A stretch of 44,225 nucleotides of DNA. Origin: Tubiluchus corallicola (taxonomy: Eukaryota > Priapulida > Priapulimorpha > Priapulimorphida > Tubiluchidae). The first letter of the stretch is position 1. Each line of letters opens with the position of its first letter. Under the pieces are notes generated by a model, which was given only the letters and a program-made list of their open reading frames with translations, ran no database searches and had not been told where the DNA came from. Below are positions 31,672-43,242 of the stretch, one piece after another. The translations under genes were made by a program, and so were the position numbers. Location: assembly GCA_030141605.1 (NCBI GenBank), contig JAQGDQ010000609.1:1-44225 (forward strand), given 5' to 3'.

Positions 31672-34600
31672 TCATAATCACAGTCATAAGCAATTTCAGC
31701 ACCACCGCCACCATTACATTCATCATCTGCATAACTACAAACAAACAAAAATATCCAGTTGAAAATTGTTTCGAGGTGTCATTAACTGATAAACTAAGAT
31801 GTATGCAAACCACATTATATATATATATATATTTATATTAGTTCTTTATTTGTCATTAAAATGGTTCACTCATTATAATAAAATTGAGTAAGCCTCAGCA
31901 TAATGTTAAAATAACAACACTGTTCAAGACAAATGCGTCCAGTGCATACTAAAAAAACTAAAGTGCAAAACTAAGGCCTAATTATATACAATAAATGAAC
32001 ATATTTACAAACACCATATTAAAATATTTTTACAAAACAATATTACGAAAGTACATTAAATTTTACATGACGTATTTTACACTATATATACATTTGACAT
32101 GACACAATTAACAGAAACATGCTTTACATTAGATAAATTTCACTCATTACATTTACACTATTTATACATTTGACATTACAAAACTAACATAACACGTATT
32201 ACATAAATGTTCAGATAAAGGGGAAGAAAAAGCTATTATAAAAAAGTACGTCAAAAAAATTCTTACACAACCTTATATTATCCTACTTTGCATTACGCTT
32301 ACCTGTTTCAAATACCTATGTGATTAAAAAAAATTCTTAGTAATTTTAAATATTCGCGATACCTGGTGAAACAACATTGCATCGCCATCCCAGAGTGCAC
32401 CACTGATTCACAAAAAACACGTTGTGAATTTTTTTGGCAATATAAACTAATTTAAACCTTTCCTTGGTTAATGAAGAGTGTGGTACGAATGCTGTGATTA
32501 TTTTTTCAAACTTTACACAATGTTGTCTAAACTTGTTTCAAACGACTTACCGCTAAAATGGCTGCGCCTAACGGTCATCTTTAGGAGTTTAAATTTACAA
32601 ATATATACAAATTATAAGCGGTTAATTAAAAACTACAGATTATTTAAATTCAACAACAAACCATGTGAACAATGTAAGTGAATTTCTAATATTTCTAATT
32701 TCTTGTTTTATCTATTTGAATTCATTGATCAGCCGCTACAACCTGAGGCATCTCTGTGGGGAGGTCTGAACCATTTCGACTCACCATTTGAAACAGTTTA
32801 GCCATGTAGAAAGAATACAAGAAGGTTTAAGAGACGTTCAACAATAACATAAGAATAGCTACTAAACCTGCCGAAAACCGCAGAACAAACAGTTGTTAAG
32901 AATGTCACGGAGGCACCTGTGTCGGGTCGGGTGTAGGGCCCTCTACACGCCCTGCTTCCACGTCAGCAGCGATTCACCTCTTTCTTGTAGGTCCAGACGT
33001 CTTGTTTGGGCCTACATGTGGTGTGAGAAGCCAGCTGACTTGGAATGCCAGTATAAAAGCATGTAGAGGTCACTACAGCCTTGATTTCTGACACAGGTGC
33101 TCTTCGGGTGTAGTGCTGTTACTGAGTTAGTTAGTTTTTTTTTGTGTGTGTATTTTGTTCCATATTTTTATTAGTGCTGATAATAAACTCCGTACAGTGT
33201 AGTTTTTGTGTTTTTTATTTTATGAGAGTTAAATGACATGCTATAAAAGGTATATGGTACTAGTTTACAGACATTAATTTAGCTAATTATCATAACATTT
33301 GTAATTAAAATTAACATTTGTAGTTACGTAATCAGTTACACAACGATAGTAAAATGGATCTTCATAATGCGCAATATCAAGACCGCCATGCCATCTTGGA
33401 GTTCGACCCCCTGAGTTAAATTCAGTCCAATATCAAGGCCGCCATGCCATCTTGGAGTTCGACCCCCTGGGATCGATGCCATTATTATGCTTTGTAATAA
33501 ATTAATATTGTTGCAGGTCGCAGGATCAAACCGTCACGCGTTTCGTGAAAATGTAGTGTATTGAATGTATAAATTGCGTGGGCCAATCAGAGCTCAGTTT
33601 TCTAGGCCAATTTTCTTGAGCGTGTAACCTGTTCTCGTAGATTCGAGGGCAGTGAGTTCTCGGCCATGTTCGGCTTCGGTTTCATTTTGTTTTTCTCTTC
33701 TTGGTTGCTGTTATTAAAGTCAGTCGTGATTCAGTAATTTTTGGTTTAACCCTTTGGTTTGCATCTCGACTCAGCGCGTGAGTGTCAGCTATAAACTGTT
33801 GCTAAGTGTTTCATTTTACTGTTTTTCTTTCTTTTCTTTCTTTTTATAATTTTCTTTAGTTAATTATGAATCCTCGCTATCATAGACAGCATCACAATAT
33901 GATAAAAATTTTAAATGAAACGTACATGTACTTTTCATCCTTCAGATCTTGGAACATGTACTTGTAGATTGTTCGATCGTCGAGCCAAAATTTTCGTTTC
34001 TCTGGCCGTCCATGCACAGCACATTGAACCTTGTTAGCTTCGCCTAAAACGAAAAGAAAAAACTATTCATGAAGATGTGTATGAAAATATTTTAACACAA
34101 TAATTTATTTAATTACTCATTCGTTTATTCACTGCCACACACATCGAACACAAACGCAAAAAACAGGTTGCAATTATACAATTCAATTCAATTCAATTTC
34201 AATTTATTTATCTCCTTACAGTGTTACAATAAAACATGATTAATAAAAGAATCTCTAATAAATTTTGAGGAATTGTTAAAATAAATAGATCTAGAACTAG
34301 AGAAAGGATAGCGAAAAGATTATAAAGTCACCTAGTCTGCTATCCTTTACCGAATATAGATAAAATGATTTTTAGACGCTGGTGGGCATTAATGTTATCA
34401 GTTTAATTTAGGAAACATTATTAATTTTAAAATTATGACATTTGCTATATAATTAAGTAATCCAGAGAAAAGAATATACATGTAGTTTAATTAGCGGGCA
34501 ACAAAATAAGGTCAGTCTTGATTAAACTAAAAATTGCATTTAGATTTTATGTGAAATGCAGGTGAAAATTGTTATGAAATGATAAAAACACTTTGGGTTA

Positions 34601-37170
34601 ATAATGTTATTAATCAACAACAGGAGTTAAATGCAATTTGATTTGAGTTCAACTTCAGTATTTCTAGGCTTATTGATTAAGAACAAATCTACCGACTTGG
34701 ACAATAATACTAAATAATATATTTCTCAATATACTGATAAGAGAGTTCTATTCTAATCTAACGACATTCATATACTAAAACATAATAAAACAATACAAGA
34801 CAGTATTTTTGACGCACATGTATAAGATGTTTAGATTATAGAGTATATATAATAAATTATCTAGCTGCTTGAATAAACCTACTAGATATCAATGTATCAG
34901 CAAACAAACCTTAACAAACCAATAAACGTAGCATCACATTATAGGGTTTACAAAAGCTATGGAAAAAAAACTACAAATCCGGTGAGTTCCAAAGCCTAAT
35001 AATATGGATCGTATAACGAATTAATGTTCATAGTCAGTGATCTTTGGACCTATTTGACTAATGGATGGGTGACAGTCAGAAAATTGTTGTTCTAAGCAGT
35101 CTTAAGATCAAGTAAGAAATTTCAATAGCAAACATGATGTATGCAAAAACAAGAACAAGATACCAGTGTGGGATCCTCCATCGCAGCAGCCTTCAAGGTC
35201 AAGATCCCACAATGACTCTCTTTTCCATCTTCCACCACACCTAAATTAATGAGCGCATAATTACACATTAATTGCTGTTAGAAACTGAAATATAAGTTCC
35301 TATTCTAATCTAACGACATTCATATGCAAACACAGACTAATATGTATGGGCATAACTACATATTACATACAAAGACCCTTATTTCACAATGGCTTACACA
35401 CACAAGTACTAGCTTGCCTTTTGTTCATTCCCGTAATGATTAGCGCGCCAGCTTTCTCTGATGTTTAAAACTTTCTACAGGGTGGGCAGGAAATTTTGTC
35501 AATTGAAGATGAAGCTGCCCTGACATTTGTGGCTCCAAGCAATGACCACTGGCCACAGTTGAAAACTTTAAAAATAAGGCAGGAAAGGGAAGGATGAAAA
35601 GGGGAATTTTACCAGACTGATAAGGTGTGTGCAACCCATCAAACTCAGCCCAATTTTACTCCTGCAGGATTAGAACTAAATGATAAAGTTCGAACAAAAG
35701 CTGCAACGTCATGTCAAAATCTGAGTTATAACTCTCATTGGTTGATACTTGCCTAACGAAACGATTCTACACGGTGTCATAACACCTCTCAGGATGGGTT
35801 GCACATCCACATTATTTATAGATTTATTTCGCAATAAACATATACATATACATTACACGTACATCGATAATCAGTTTTTGTTAATACAAAAATATGATAC
35901 AATTCATGAATTCTGCGCTAGAGACCTAAGAAGCTAGCTTATGGTAGGCCACTAGAATTAGTTACGAAAAAAATTTCAATATATACAGATACAACATTAC
36001 AATATATACAAATATAAATACGGGTGGGAAGTAATAAAAATATTATTATACTAGAGGGGAAGTTTTTGAAAATGAAAAACAACAAATCATGATTGAGTGA
36101 TCAGTTATATGTTTCAAGTAACTTTAATTTATTTTTTTTTAAATATGGACAGCGAGTTGGCATTTTTAATAGCTGGAGCAATTGAATTCCACATGTAAGG
36201 GCCATTGTATTTAATAGAAAATTTTCTAACATTTGTGTTGCACTGTATGTAGTGATGGTTAAGTCTATAACGTGTGCCGTAATTGTGTATTTCATAATTA
36301 CATTTCATTACTTCGATTTTTAAAGCAGAATTCGACAATAGGATCATATTTACGCTAAAGATACCACCAGTTGGTCAATGGTTCAAAGCATACGCGGTTT
36401 CTTTACCCGACAGCCCGACTGGCGTCTGAGTCCACCCTCCTACTCACAGCTTCACGTTAAACGTATAGGTCTTTGGAACGGACATACATCGGGCAAGAAT
36501 CCTTTTCCATACAATAGCAGTATTTATATGACATCTGGAGAACGGGAATGGGCCATGGGTGGTGCTGGGTATGTATAGATAGCCCATTCAGCGGTGGGTG
36601 TCATAGGCATATTTAGAATTCGCGAGAGGGCCACGGCGTCCCGCAACGGGCGTTTTCCCGGACCCAAGTCGCGATTTTTTCGAAATTTTGACCAAACAGC
36701 CTGCGGAAAAAACGTTCTAGCGGCGCCTGGTGGGACTCTCGGAAGGAGATATTTGGTTCTTTAGAAAGAGGAAGAACAGGGCTACACGATTGTGTGAGCT
36801 ATATTTTAGGATACGTCCACCGTTTAGTTAATTAGATGTTCTATTTTTGGCAATTTTCGCTTAGAAAACTGCTGACGCAAAGCCATTGTTGTGACGTCAT
36901 CCATTATGCTCTATAACCTTATAGCTTTAATTCAGTAAAAGCTGCAGCTACTGGCTTTGCGTTAGGTAAGTAAACAAACACTAGGTAGAATGTTCGCGCA
37001 TTGTTGATTATAAGTGTATTTATAAGCAAAATTTTTTGCGGGGCCTTTGCTAGTTAAAATATTAAAACAAATCGTGCTTCTTTTAATTGTCGATACTTAC
37101 CATAAATAAATCAGGATCGATGTTATAACGACTATGGCTATTCCCATAGCAGCAATGCCCAGCTTGTAGG
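31672..37170 (-). CDS. Unidentified membrane protein with cysteine-containing region (four internal exons)
   Basis: Minus-strand exons are 37170-37101, 35240-35164, 34043-33926 and 31734-31672. Each has an AG acceptor and a GT donor (GTAAGT, GTATCT, GTACGT, GTAAGT), and all three junctions keep phase, which is unlikely by chance. The first encodes one hydrophobic helix (LGIAAMGIAIVVITSILIYL). The next gives CGGRWKRESLWDLDLEGCCD, the third a basic/aromatic part (VQCAVHGRPEKRKFWLDD and IYKYMFQDLKDEKY), the fourth an acidic, glycine-rich piece (ADDECNGGGGAEIAYDCDYE). A type II or signal-anchored protein with a small Cys domain would fit. I do not recognise the family. Start and end are missing: no upstream exon is seen right of 37170, and downstream lies the LINE fragment and BEL element. 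Confidence 0.6.
32480..32598. repeat. Old dispersed repeat, copy 2
   Basis: Counterpart of 10430-10552 with the same ordered blocks (TCTAAACTTGTTTCAAACGA, AAATGGCTGCGCCTAACGGT). About 80-85% alike by eye. It lies in an intron of the unidentified minus-strand gene. Confidence 0.7.
32903..33238 (+). mobile_element. Possible solo LTR with TATA box and polyadenylation signal
   Basis: Starts TGTCACGGAGGCACC, has GTATAAAAGC at about 33053 and AATAAA at about 33182, and could end at AAATGACA (33238), giving TGTCA…TGACA inverted termini. G+C is higher than in the surroundings. No target duplication was found, so it may instead be a truncated LTR or promoter-like sequence. Confidence 0.4.
33372..33469. 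repeat. 42-bp direct duplication (56-bp period)
   Basis: The segment CAATATCAAGACCGCCATGC…CCCCCTG (33372-33413) is repeated at 33428-33469 with one difference. Confidence 0.9.
33500..33790 (+). promoter_or_regulatory. LTR- or promoter-like region
   Basis: Contains GGCCAATCAGAGC (CCAAT-like), TGTATAAATTGCG (TATA-like) and ATTAAAGTC followed by T-rich sequence. The order resembles a short LTR, but ends and duplications could not be defined. Low certainty. Confidence 0.25.
34178..34500 (-). mobile_element. LINE 3'-end remnant
   Basis: Starts with (ATTCA)n on the plus strand, that is a (TGAAT)n tail on the minus strand, followed by TTTATTTATCTCCTTACAGT. The layout matches the remnant at 22511. 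No coding frame remains. Confidence 0.45.
34501..35163. other. Intron sequence, nothing recognised
   Basis: AT-rich stretch between two exons of the unidentified minus-strand gene. A 28-bp phrase (TTCTATTCTAATCTAACGAC…, near 34749) recurs near 35301, so a short dispersed repeat may be present. Confidence 0.35.
36060..36350 (-). mobile_element. LINE C-terminal fragment
   Basis: The minus strand encodes YEIHNYGTRYRLNHHY, KFSIKYNGPYMWNSI and ANSLSIFKKKLK, the typical extreme C-terminus of LINE reverse transcriptases (…GP.LWN..P…FKK.LK). It is truncated and sits in an intron of the unidentified gene. Confidence 0.8.
36370..37098. other. Intron sequence with a GC-richer island
   Basis: Bases about 36610-36760 are richer in G+C (GGGCCACGGCGTCCCGCAAC, CTAGCGGCGCCTGG) than the surroundings. 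I see no open frame or transposon end and cannot assign it. Confidence 0.35.
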
Positions 37171-37375
37171 CTGAAAAAGTAAATAATTTAGCTCTTATTA
37201 TAAAATTGAAATATAGTAATGTGCATTCAAAGTGCCTCAAAACAAAGAATGAGTCCGTTATCATTTACACTGCAAAAGCGCATAAACTGTAGCAAGACTA
37301 TAAGTATTAAAATTAGGAAGATCAAACTTGGATTATGAGTAATTAATATTTTTTAATTAATCATGAATTATCTAA

Positions 37376-37712
37376 ATCTCCTGCTTGCCTACCTTCCTAC
37401 CTACTTACCTATGTACCTACCTATGTACCAACCTATTTATCTACCTACGTACGTACGAACCTACCTACCTACTTCCTATCTACCTACCTATGTACCTAAC
37501 TATTTATCTACCTATATATCTACCTACGTACCTACTTACCTATCTACCTACCTATGTACTTACCTATTTATCTACCTACGTACCTACTTACCTATCTACC
37601 TACCTATGTACTTACCTATTTATCTACCTACGTACCTACTTACCTACCTACCTACCTACCTACGTACCTACCTATTTATCTACCTACGTACGTACTTGCC
37701 TGCCTACATGCT
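37376..37712. repeat. (CTAC)n-type tetranucleotide repeat
   Basis: An imperfect array of CTAC/CTAT/GTAC units over about 335 bp. Open frames rich in Y, L, P and T on the plus strand are by-products. Confidence 0.95.
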
Positions 37713-37939
37713 TAACAATCCACTTGCTTAAAACTATTTAGATACATTCATACAAGGCAAGCAGGTATAAAAACATTGTTCTGTTAACTTCGTTTCCGTC
37801 ACACTTCAAGCTATTCTATACTATACTACTCACTTCTATTGTGATCTATTTGTGCCATTGCGTTTATTCTACAGTATTTTGTTTTCGTCTTTAGTCAGTC
37901 AGTCAGAAAATTCTCAGCTTCATTTTCCTAGTAAGTAAG

Positions 37940-38931
37940 TGTGACGCTCAGGCTTATTTTAGGCCAGGTTATGTAACTAGTTCCTACTGTTATAATTCCA
38001 CCATTTATAAAAGAACTTTAGTTAAGATGTTTAACGGTATAATGACAGAAGCCAACCTGTTCTGAAATCAGATTTCACCTGTACATTCAGTGATACTGTT
38101 TATGCATTACTACTATATCATGTGATTGAAGCCACGTAGACGAAATTTTGGCTGTTCAGTTCGCCCTGGTATTCCGCTTTAAGTTGTCGAGTTAAGCGGA
38201 CGTTCTCATGTCATGAAATGATGGTTTAGTAGTAACGGTGCTTGCTTGTAGAAAAGCGATCTGTCTACCTGGTTACGACAGAGACGATAGTTGCATTCTA
38301 GCGATGATACTTACCTATTGCTGATTATATTTTCCTGATGCTGATGATACATCACTTACCAGTTTTCGATGATATCTGCTGCTGATGATACTTACCAGTA
38401 TTTACCTGACTTTGATGATACTGTCGTTGGTGCTTCCATGCTGTGATTGCGGAATTGGTGGTCCTTGCCTTGCGGCGAGTGCGGGAGCTTGGATGCAACC
38501 CTGTTTTGGCGTCCTGTAAGTGGAGGCGTGTGCATAGGGAGTCGTCGGGGTTTGGAGACATCGTCGTCCACGTGGTCAGATCCATCAAGAGGTGGTGTGG
38601 TCGGCCGTTCTGTGGTGCACCATCCCTCGATCGGGCCCCTGGTGGTGAGATGGCGCGGAAGGTTAGCGGGAGAATGGTCGCTTGATGATGCCAAGACTGC
38701 ACTGGTGAAAAACATTACGTTGTTCTTTCTCTTCTTAGCCGGCTTAGTCTTTATTATTAACAGTTGTCTCGTAATGTGTTTTGAAATATTCATTAAATTG
38801 TTATATTATTTTATTAATTCAGTGGTTTCTTCTCAGTGTTTTCGACTAAGTGTTTTATTCTTTACCTAAGGGTTACACTTAAGTCACGAACCACATATTT
38901 ACAATAACGGAACTTAGACTACATCGTCACA
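37940..38931 (+). repeat. Gypsy LTR, left, plus orientation
   Basis: 992 bp, TGTGACGCTC…TCGTCACA. It contains several copies of GATGATACTTACC-like sequence (38303-38400) in its U3-like part. It is the reverse complement of the right LTR; the second half and leader are nearly identical and the middle is more diverged. Confidence 0.9.
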
Positions 38932-38934
38932 TTA

Positions 38935-38952
38935 TGGTGTCAGAAGTGGGAT
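38935..38952 (+). other. tRNA-Leu-type primer-binding site (left, plus strand)
   Basis: TGGTGTCAGAAGTGGGAT starts three bases after the LTR. It is complementary to the 3' end of an animal leucine tRNA (…ATCCCACTTCTGACACCA). Confidence 0.85.
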
Positions 38953-39153
38953 CTTTGACTTTATTTGGTGTAACTCGGTAGGAATAAAATTCTTTGTCAG
39001 CATTTTGAGAATTTAATGATATTTACTTTCAGGTAATTAGTTACATAGCTAATTTTCTGGGGGAATCTTTGGGCAAAAGCATTTCGAAAGAACATAGCAT
39101 CTTCCGTTGAGTGAATTTATTGATTACTCAGTTGAATGTGTTTTGTCCATTAT

Positions 39154-42100
39154 TTAAATAGGTTTCCTGCAGATTTTGTAAAGCAACTCACTGATCTGTT
39201 CGTCATTGAGATGAGAATCATATGCTACATCATTGAGAGACTGGGTGGGTGAGGCAGAAGGCGGGAATGCATATTCAGGAAGTTTCAATGAACACTCATT
39301 TTCCTCCTGCTCATCCATCTTCACATTACCACAACCACCTTCAGACAAAACACTGTCTAGTGACGTTGTACTAAATTCCTCACACTTTGCAAACAAAACC
39401 ATGTGCTCGTCGCGTTCAACAAATGGTTTCAACATGTTGATATGATATGTTCTTGTATGGCGCTTGCGTGCACATTTGCCTCCTAAATGTATTTTATATG
39501 TCCAATCAGACAATTTATCAACAACTGTAAAGGGGCCACGATAGCGCTTTTGCATTTTGCTTTTTCCTTCAGGCATTAAAACAAGAACTTTTTGCCCTAT
39601 TTCAAGCGAGCGTTCTGAAGTGGTTTTATCATACCAATTTTTCTGTGATATTTTAGCTTTTTGCAAAGCTTCATGGGCATCAGTAGTTGCCTCTTCTACA
39701 GTGTTAATTATGCGAGTCACGTAATCATCAATTTCCTCCCACTTAGGAGCTTCTACAGAGCCCCAACGTTCCTTTAGGGCAGCCAAAGGCCCACGCACGG
39801 GAAAACCGTAAACTAGCTGAAATGGAGCATACCCAGTGGATTCTTGGGGTACTTCCCGGAAAGCAAATAAAATGAACGGAATAGTTTCATCCCAGGGTAA
39901 ATGTTTCTCATTTTGCATGACTTTTAAAATGCAGGATTTTAATGAGCCATTAAATCTCTCAGTTAACCCATTCCCCTGTGGGCTATATGGGGAAGTGAAA
40001 ATTCCCTTTACACCCAAGGCCTGTTCTAAATCATGGATCAACTGCGAGGTGAATTGAGTACCTATGTCGGTTAAAATCTCACGCGGGATGCCATGTCGAC
40101 ATATGTATTGCAATAAAGCTTTAACAACAGTAGTGGTTTCAATATTTGGCAGCGGGTAGCAATCGGGGTACCTCGTAGCATGATCTATTATTACTAACGC
40201 GTACTTAGTCCCCGAGGGTGTTCTCTTCATAGGCCCAATAATATCCATGGCTATAGTTCGAAATGCAATCGAAGGTATGGACAATGGCTTTAATTTTGCT
40301 TTATCAGAACGTTTAATTCTCGCCGTTTTCTGACATGGGACACACGAGCGGCAATATTGTGTCACTGAACGTTTAACTCTAGGCCAAATACATTCTTGTA
40401 AAACACGTTGGGTAGTTTTACGTATGCCCAGGTGACCAGCCATGTGCGCATCATGTGCCAAAGATAAGACTGCCAAACGTCTATACTTGGGTACAACCAA
40501 AAGTTCGCGGGGTTCAGCATCGCGCTTTTCACGTGTCAGGTAATATAAAACCCCATCTTTAATGAAGTAACCCTTTCTTTGGGCACGAGCTACTGTTTCT
40601 GTGACTGCGTGATCACGTAAATTGCGCAAACTAACATCATCGCGCTGTTCTTGCTGCAATTGTTCTTTACTAAGCTGTAACAGCTGCTGTTGCTGTGCTT
40701 TAGTAGCTATGCCAGATGCAATATTTTTTTCCGCTTTTTGATCAGCGTTTAAACTACTTAGTAATTGTTTCTCGCTGTTAGCTTCTGCTTGTAGCTGCTT
40801 TGCTTTTGACCGGGTTACTGCAAAAGCTTTTTTTGAATTACCAGTTCGTTTCGCGACATTGATATTTCCGCTCACAAGTTCATCAAAATAATGTGACGTA
40901 TCTGAATTTTCAGGTGTGATACATTCTAAATCAACTGACTTAGGTGGTGTACTAAAACTCTGTTTAATGCTAAATGGTGTCACAGCAGTTCGGTAATCAT
41001 TACCTAGCAAAAAGGGCACAGGAAGACTATCAGACACTGCCACTCTCAATCTACCATTGACTAGCGTACATTCCACCTCAACAACAGCCGCACGTGTATT
41101 TTTAACATCGCCATGCACACACCAAATTTTGGTACAATTTTCACTTTGTAGAAACTGTTCTGGACGGACATAACGTGGTTGGATCAAACTCACGCTAGCA
41201 CCAGAATCTCTTATACCATCGATCCAGATACCATTGACTTTAGCTTTAAAGCTAAACTCATCAGACTCAGGCACACACTCAGGCATAGCCGCAGGTGAAC
41301 TGGTAGAGTGACTGGATCGGTGACCAGTATTTCCTGTCTTGGCCAAGAATTGACGACTAGGATTTCTACTCTTGCCACTAGTTTCACCATAATTAGGGCG
41401 TTTCGGGCACTGGGTCCTTTTGTGTCCAAGTTCTCCACAAGTATAACAGCGTATCTTCTTCATGACGTCATTATTCATCTTTTTTCCAGAACCATTTGAA
41501 AAAACTGCCGGCCTAAAATTTCCACGCTGTTGTTGCATTGGTTTAAGTTTTGAAGCTGTACCTAATGCATTAGAAGCAATGTACAAATCGGCTTTCTCTG
41601 CCACCTTTTCCATTGTCTTCTGCCCTTGCTGCCTGACCCAAATGCTCATTTCACGGGGCATCAATGTAAGGGCCTGCTCAATACATAGCAGTTCACAAAT
41701 GTTCTCAAAGGTGGACGCTTCTTCGGCTTTCAGCCATTCTTGCAGGGCACGATCAAGCCGTACAAAAAGCTGACGGAATGTTTCATCCGGTCTCCGAGTA
41801 ATCTTGCGGAAACGCTCAAGATACATGTCATTGGAGAGGACATAGGCAGCTAACAAAGTCTTCCTTAAAACATTGTAATCTTGCATGCTGTCAAGTGGTA
41901 CTTGTTGAAAAGCCTGGGCTGCTTTTCCGGATAAAGCTGGGCCCAGCGATGCAGCAAAGTGTTTCTCTTCAAGGCCATTAGCTTTGGCTACTGCTTCAAA
42001 CCACTGTAAGAAAGTATGCAGATCATCGGTTCCCACTGTAAAAACACGTGATAACTTTACACGGGTTATTCGAGATGCGGTTGTAGTAAGTATGCCATCA

Positions 42101-42684
42101 GGTGATTGAGGAGGAACCTGTGTCACGTGACTTGGAGATGAGGCATCCAGCTCACGAAGCTTCAACTCAAACTGATACTGCTCTTTCTGCATTCGTTCTC
42201 TGCGTTCCTCACGCTCACGTTCCCATTCTCTCTCTTCACGTTGCATACGTTCACGCCTTTCTTCACGTTTCTGTTCCCGTTCCCATTCACGCTCTTTCTC
42301 GCGCTCTACTAACTTTAACTTTTCAATATTGTAAAGAGGTACTGAACGTTCTGTCATCTCATCATCCGCAGGTTTACCATTAATAGCAGAATGCAAGGTA
42401 AGGTCGGCAGGAGGGGGAGTTGCTAACAGTTGATCAGACACACGTCTGCGCCCACTCATCTGCGCAACAGACACACTCGGTGTGCTTGACACACCTCCAA
42501 CTTCTTTCGGTCTAACACTAGGTTCACCTGTCGTCACAGGGTTACCTTGTGCATTCATGATTATATCAATTATTCCGGCCTTATTTGCACCCTGTGGTAA
42601 AGTTAGCTTACGTTCAACAGTTATCTGCTTTAAGACAGGTACAGTAAGTTGCTGCAATTCACTCTCCACGTAAACGCGTGACAT
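39154..42684 (-). CDS. Gypsy gag–protease–integrase polyprotein, truncated before RT
   Basis: The ATG at 42682-42684 (MSRVYVESELQQL) is preferred. In order: a short helical N-terminal domain; a long R/E coiled coil (about residues 115-180); a capsid-like domain (FLQWFEAVAKANG, LSGKAAQAFQQVP, SCAN-like helices); one zinc knuckle, CYTCGELGHKRTQC; and the protease motif DSGASVSL. After a linker of about 150 residues come an H2C2 finger (HMAGHLGIRKT…CRSCVPCQ), integrase with MDIIGP, LTDIGTQF and NGLTERFNG (D,D,E), and a GPF module (YRGPFTVVD). The last residues (SHLNDEQISELLYKI) look like the segment that precedes RT in Gmr1-type gypsy elements, where integrase comes before RT. The frame then enters the inverted leader and stops. 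About 1176 residues, with no internal stop or frameshift. Confidence 0.9.
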   Translation of the reverse strand: MSRVYVESELQQLTVPVLKQITVERKLTLPQGANKAGIIDIIMNAQGNPVTTGEPSVRPKEVGGVSSTPSVSVAQMSGRRRVSDQLLATPPPADLTLHSAINGKPADDEMTERSVPLYNIEKLKLVEREKEREWEREQKREERRERMQREEREWEREREERRERMQKEQYQFELKLRELDASSPSHVTQVPPQSPDGILTTTASRITRVKLSRVFTVGTDDLHTFLQWFEAVAKANGLEEKHFAASLGPALSGKAAQAFQQVPLDSMQDYNVLRKTLLAAYVLSNDMYLERFRKITRRPDETFRQLFVRLDRALQEWLKAEEASTFENICELLCIEQALTLMPREMSIWVRQQGQKTMEKVAEKADLYIASNALGTASKLKPMQQQRGNFRPAVFSNGSGKKMNNDVMKKIRCYTCGELGHKRTQCPKRPNYGETSGKSRNPSRQFLAKTGNTGHRSSHSTSSPAAMPECVPESDEFSFKAKVNGIWIDGIRDSGASVSLIQPRYVRPEQFLQSENCTKIWCVHGDVKNTRAAVVEVECTLVNGRLRVAVSDSLPVPFLLGNDYRTAVTPFSIKQSFSTPPKSVDLECITPENSDTSHYFDELVSGNINVAKRTGNSKKAFAVTRSKAKQLQAEANSEKQLLSSLNADQKAEKNIASGIATKAQQQQLLQLSKEQLQQEQRDDVSLRNLRDHAVTETVARAQRKGYFIKDGVLYYLTREKRDAEPRELLVVPKYRRLAVLSLAHDAHMAGHLGIRKTTQRVLQECIWPRVKRSVTQYCRSCVPCQKTARIKRSDKAKLKPLSIPSIAFRTIAMDIIGPMKRTPSGTKYALVIIDHATRYPDCYPLPNIETTTVVKALLQYICRHGIPREILTDIGTQFTSQLIHDLEQALGVKGIFTSPYSPQGNGLTERFNGSLKSCILKVMQNEKHLPWDETIPFILFAFREVPQESTGYAPFQLVYGFPVRGPLAALKERWGSVEAPKWEEIDDYVTRIINTVEEATTDAHEALQKAKISQKNWYDKTTSERSLEIGQKVLVLMPEGKSKMQKRYRGPFTVVDKLSDWTYKIHLGGKCARKRHTRTYHINMLKPFVERDEHMVLFAKCEEFSTTSLDSVLSEGGCGNVKMDEQEENECSLKLPEYAFPPSASPTQSLNDVAYDSHLNDEQISELLYKICRKPI

Positions 42685-43221
42685 TCTAATCACAGGATAA
42701 TATAGGACAAATAGTAGTTACAGTGAAAAAACTTTATGCTTGCAGAATATTTATAGATCTATCACTCAACTGACACACACTGGCTCAACGCATACAAACA
42801 GACAAAAATACTGTATAGTAGGGTAATGTACGTGCAAATCAAACAAAGTAGCAAACTAGAATATACAAAATCTAGGCCAAGACTTTTGACTAGCCTGCAA
42901 CGAAATAACGGTTTCACTAGCACTTGAAACGTTTACAGTGCAATCAAGGTCAAATCGGCATTCAAGTCGGCATACACCTGGAATTATAGCGTTTATAAAA
43001 TCTACAGGAAACCTATTTAAGTAATGGACAAAAACACATTCAACTGAATAATCAAAAATTCACTCAACGGAAGATGCTATGTTCTTTCGATATGCTTTTG
43101 CCCAAAGATTCCCCCAGAAAATTAGCTATGTAACTAATTACCTGAAAGTAAATATCATTAAATTCTCAAAATGCTGACAAAGAATTTTATTCCTACCGAA
43201 TTACACCAAATAAAGTCAAAT
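42685..43221 (-). other. Gypsy 5' leader
   Basis: About 540 bp between the primer-binding site and the gag start. Its first 240 bp (to about 42985-43005) are repeated in inverted orientation at 38953-39178. No conserved frame precedes gag. Confidence 0.75.
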
Positions 43222-43239
43222 ATCCCACTTCTGACACCA
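43222..43239 (-). other. tRNA-Leu-type primer-binding site (right, minus strand)
   Basis: ATCCCACTTCTGACACCA on the plus strand, the exact complement of the left site, three bases from the LTR edge at 43243. Confidence 0.85.
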
Positions 43240-43242
43240 TAA

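Noticed and set aside
37363-37741. Tyr/Leu/Pro-rich frames resembling a repetitive secreted protein
   Set aside because: Low-complexity translation of a CTAC-type microsatellite.
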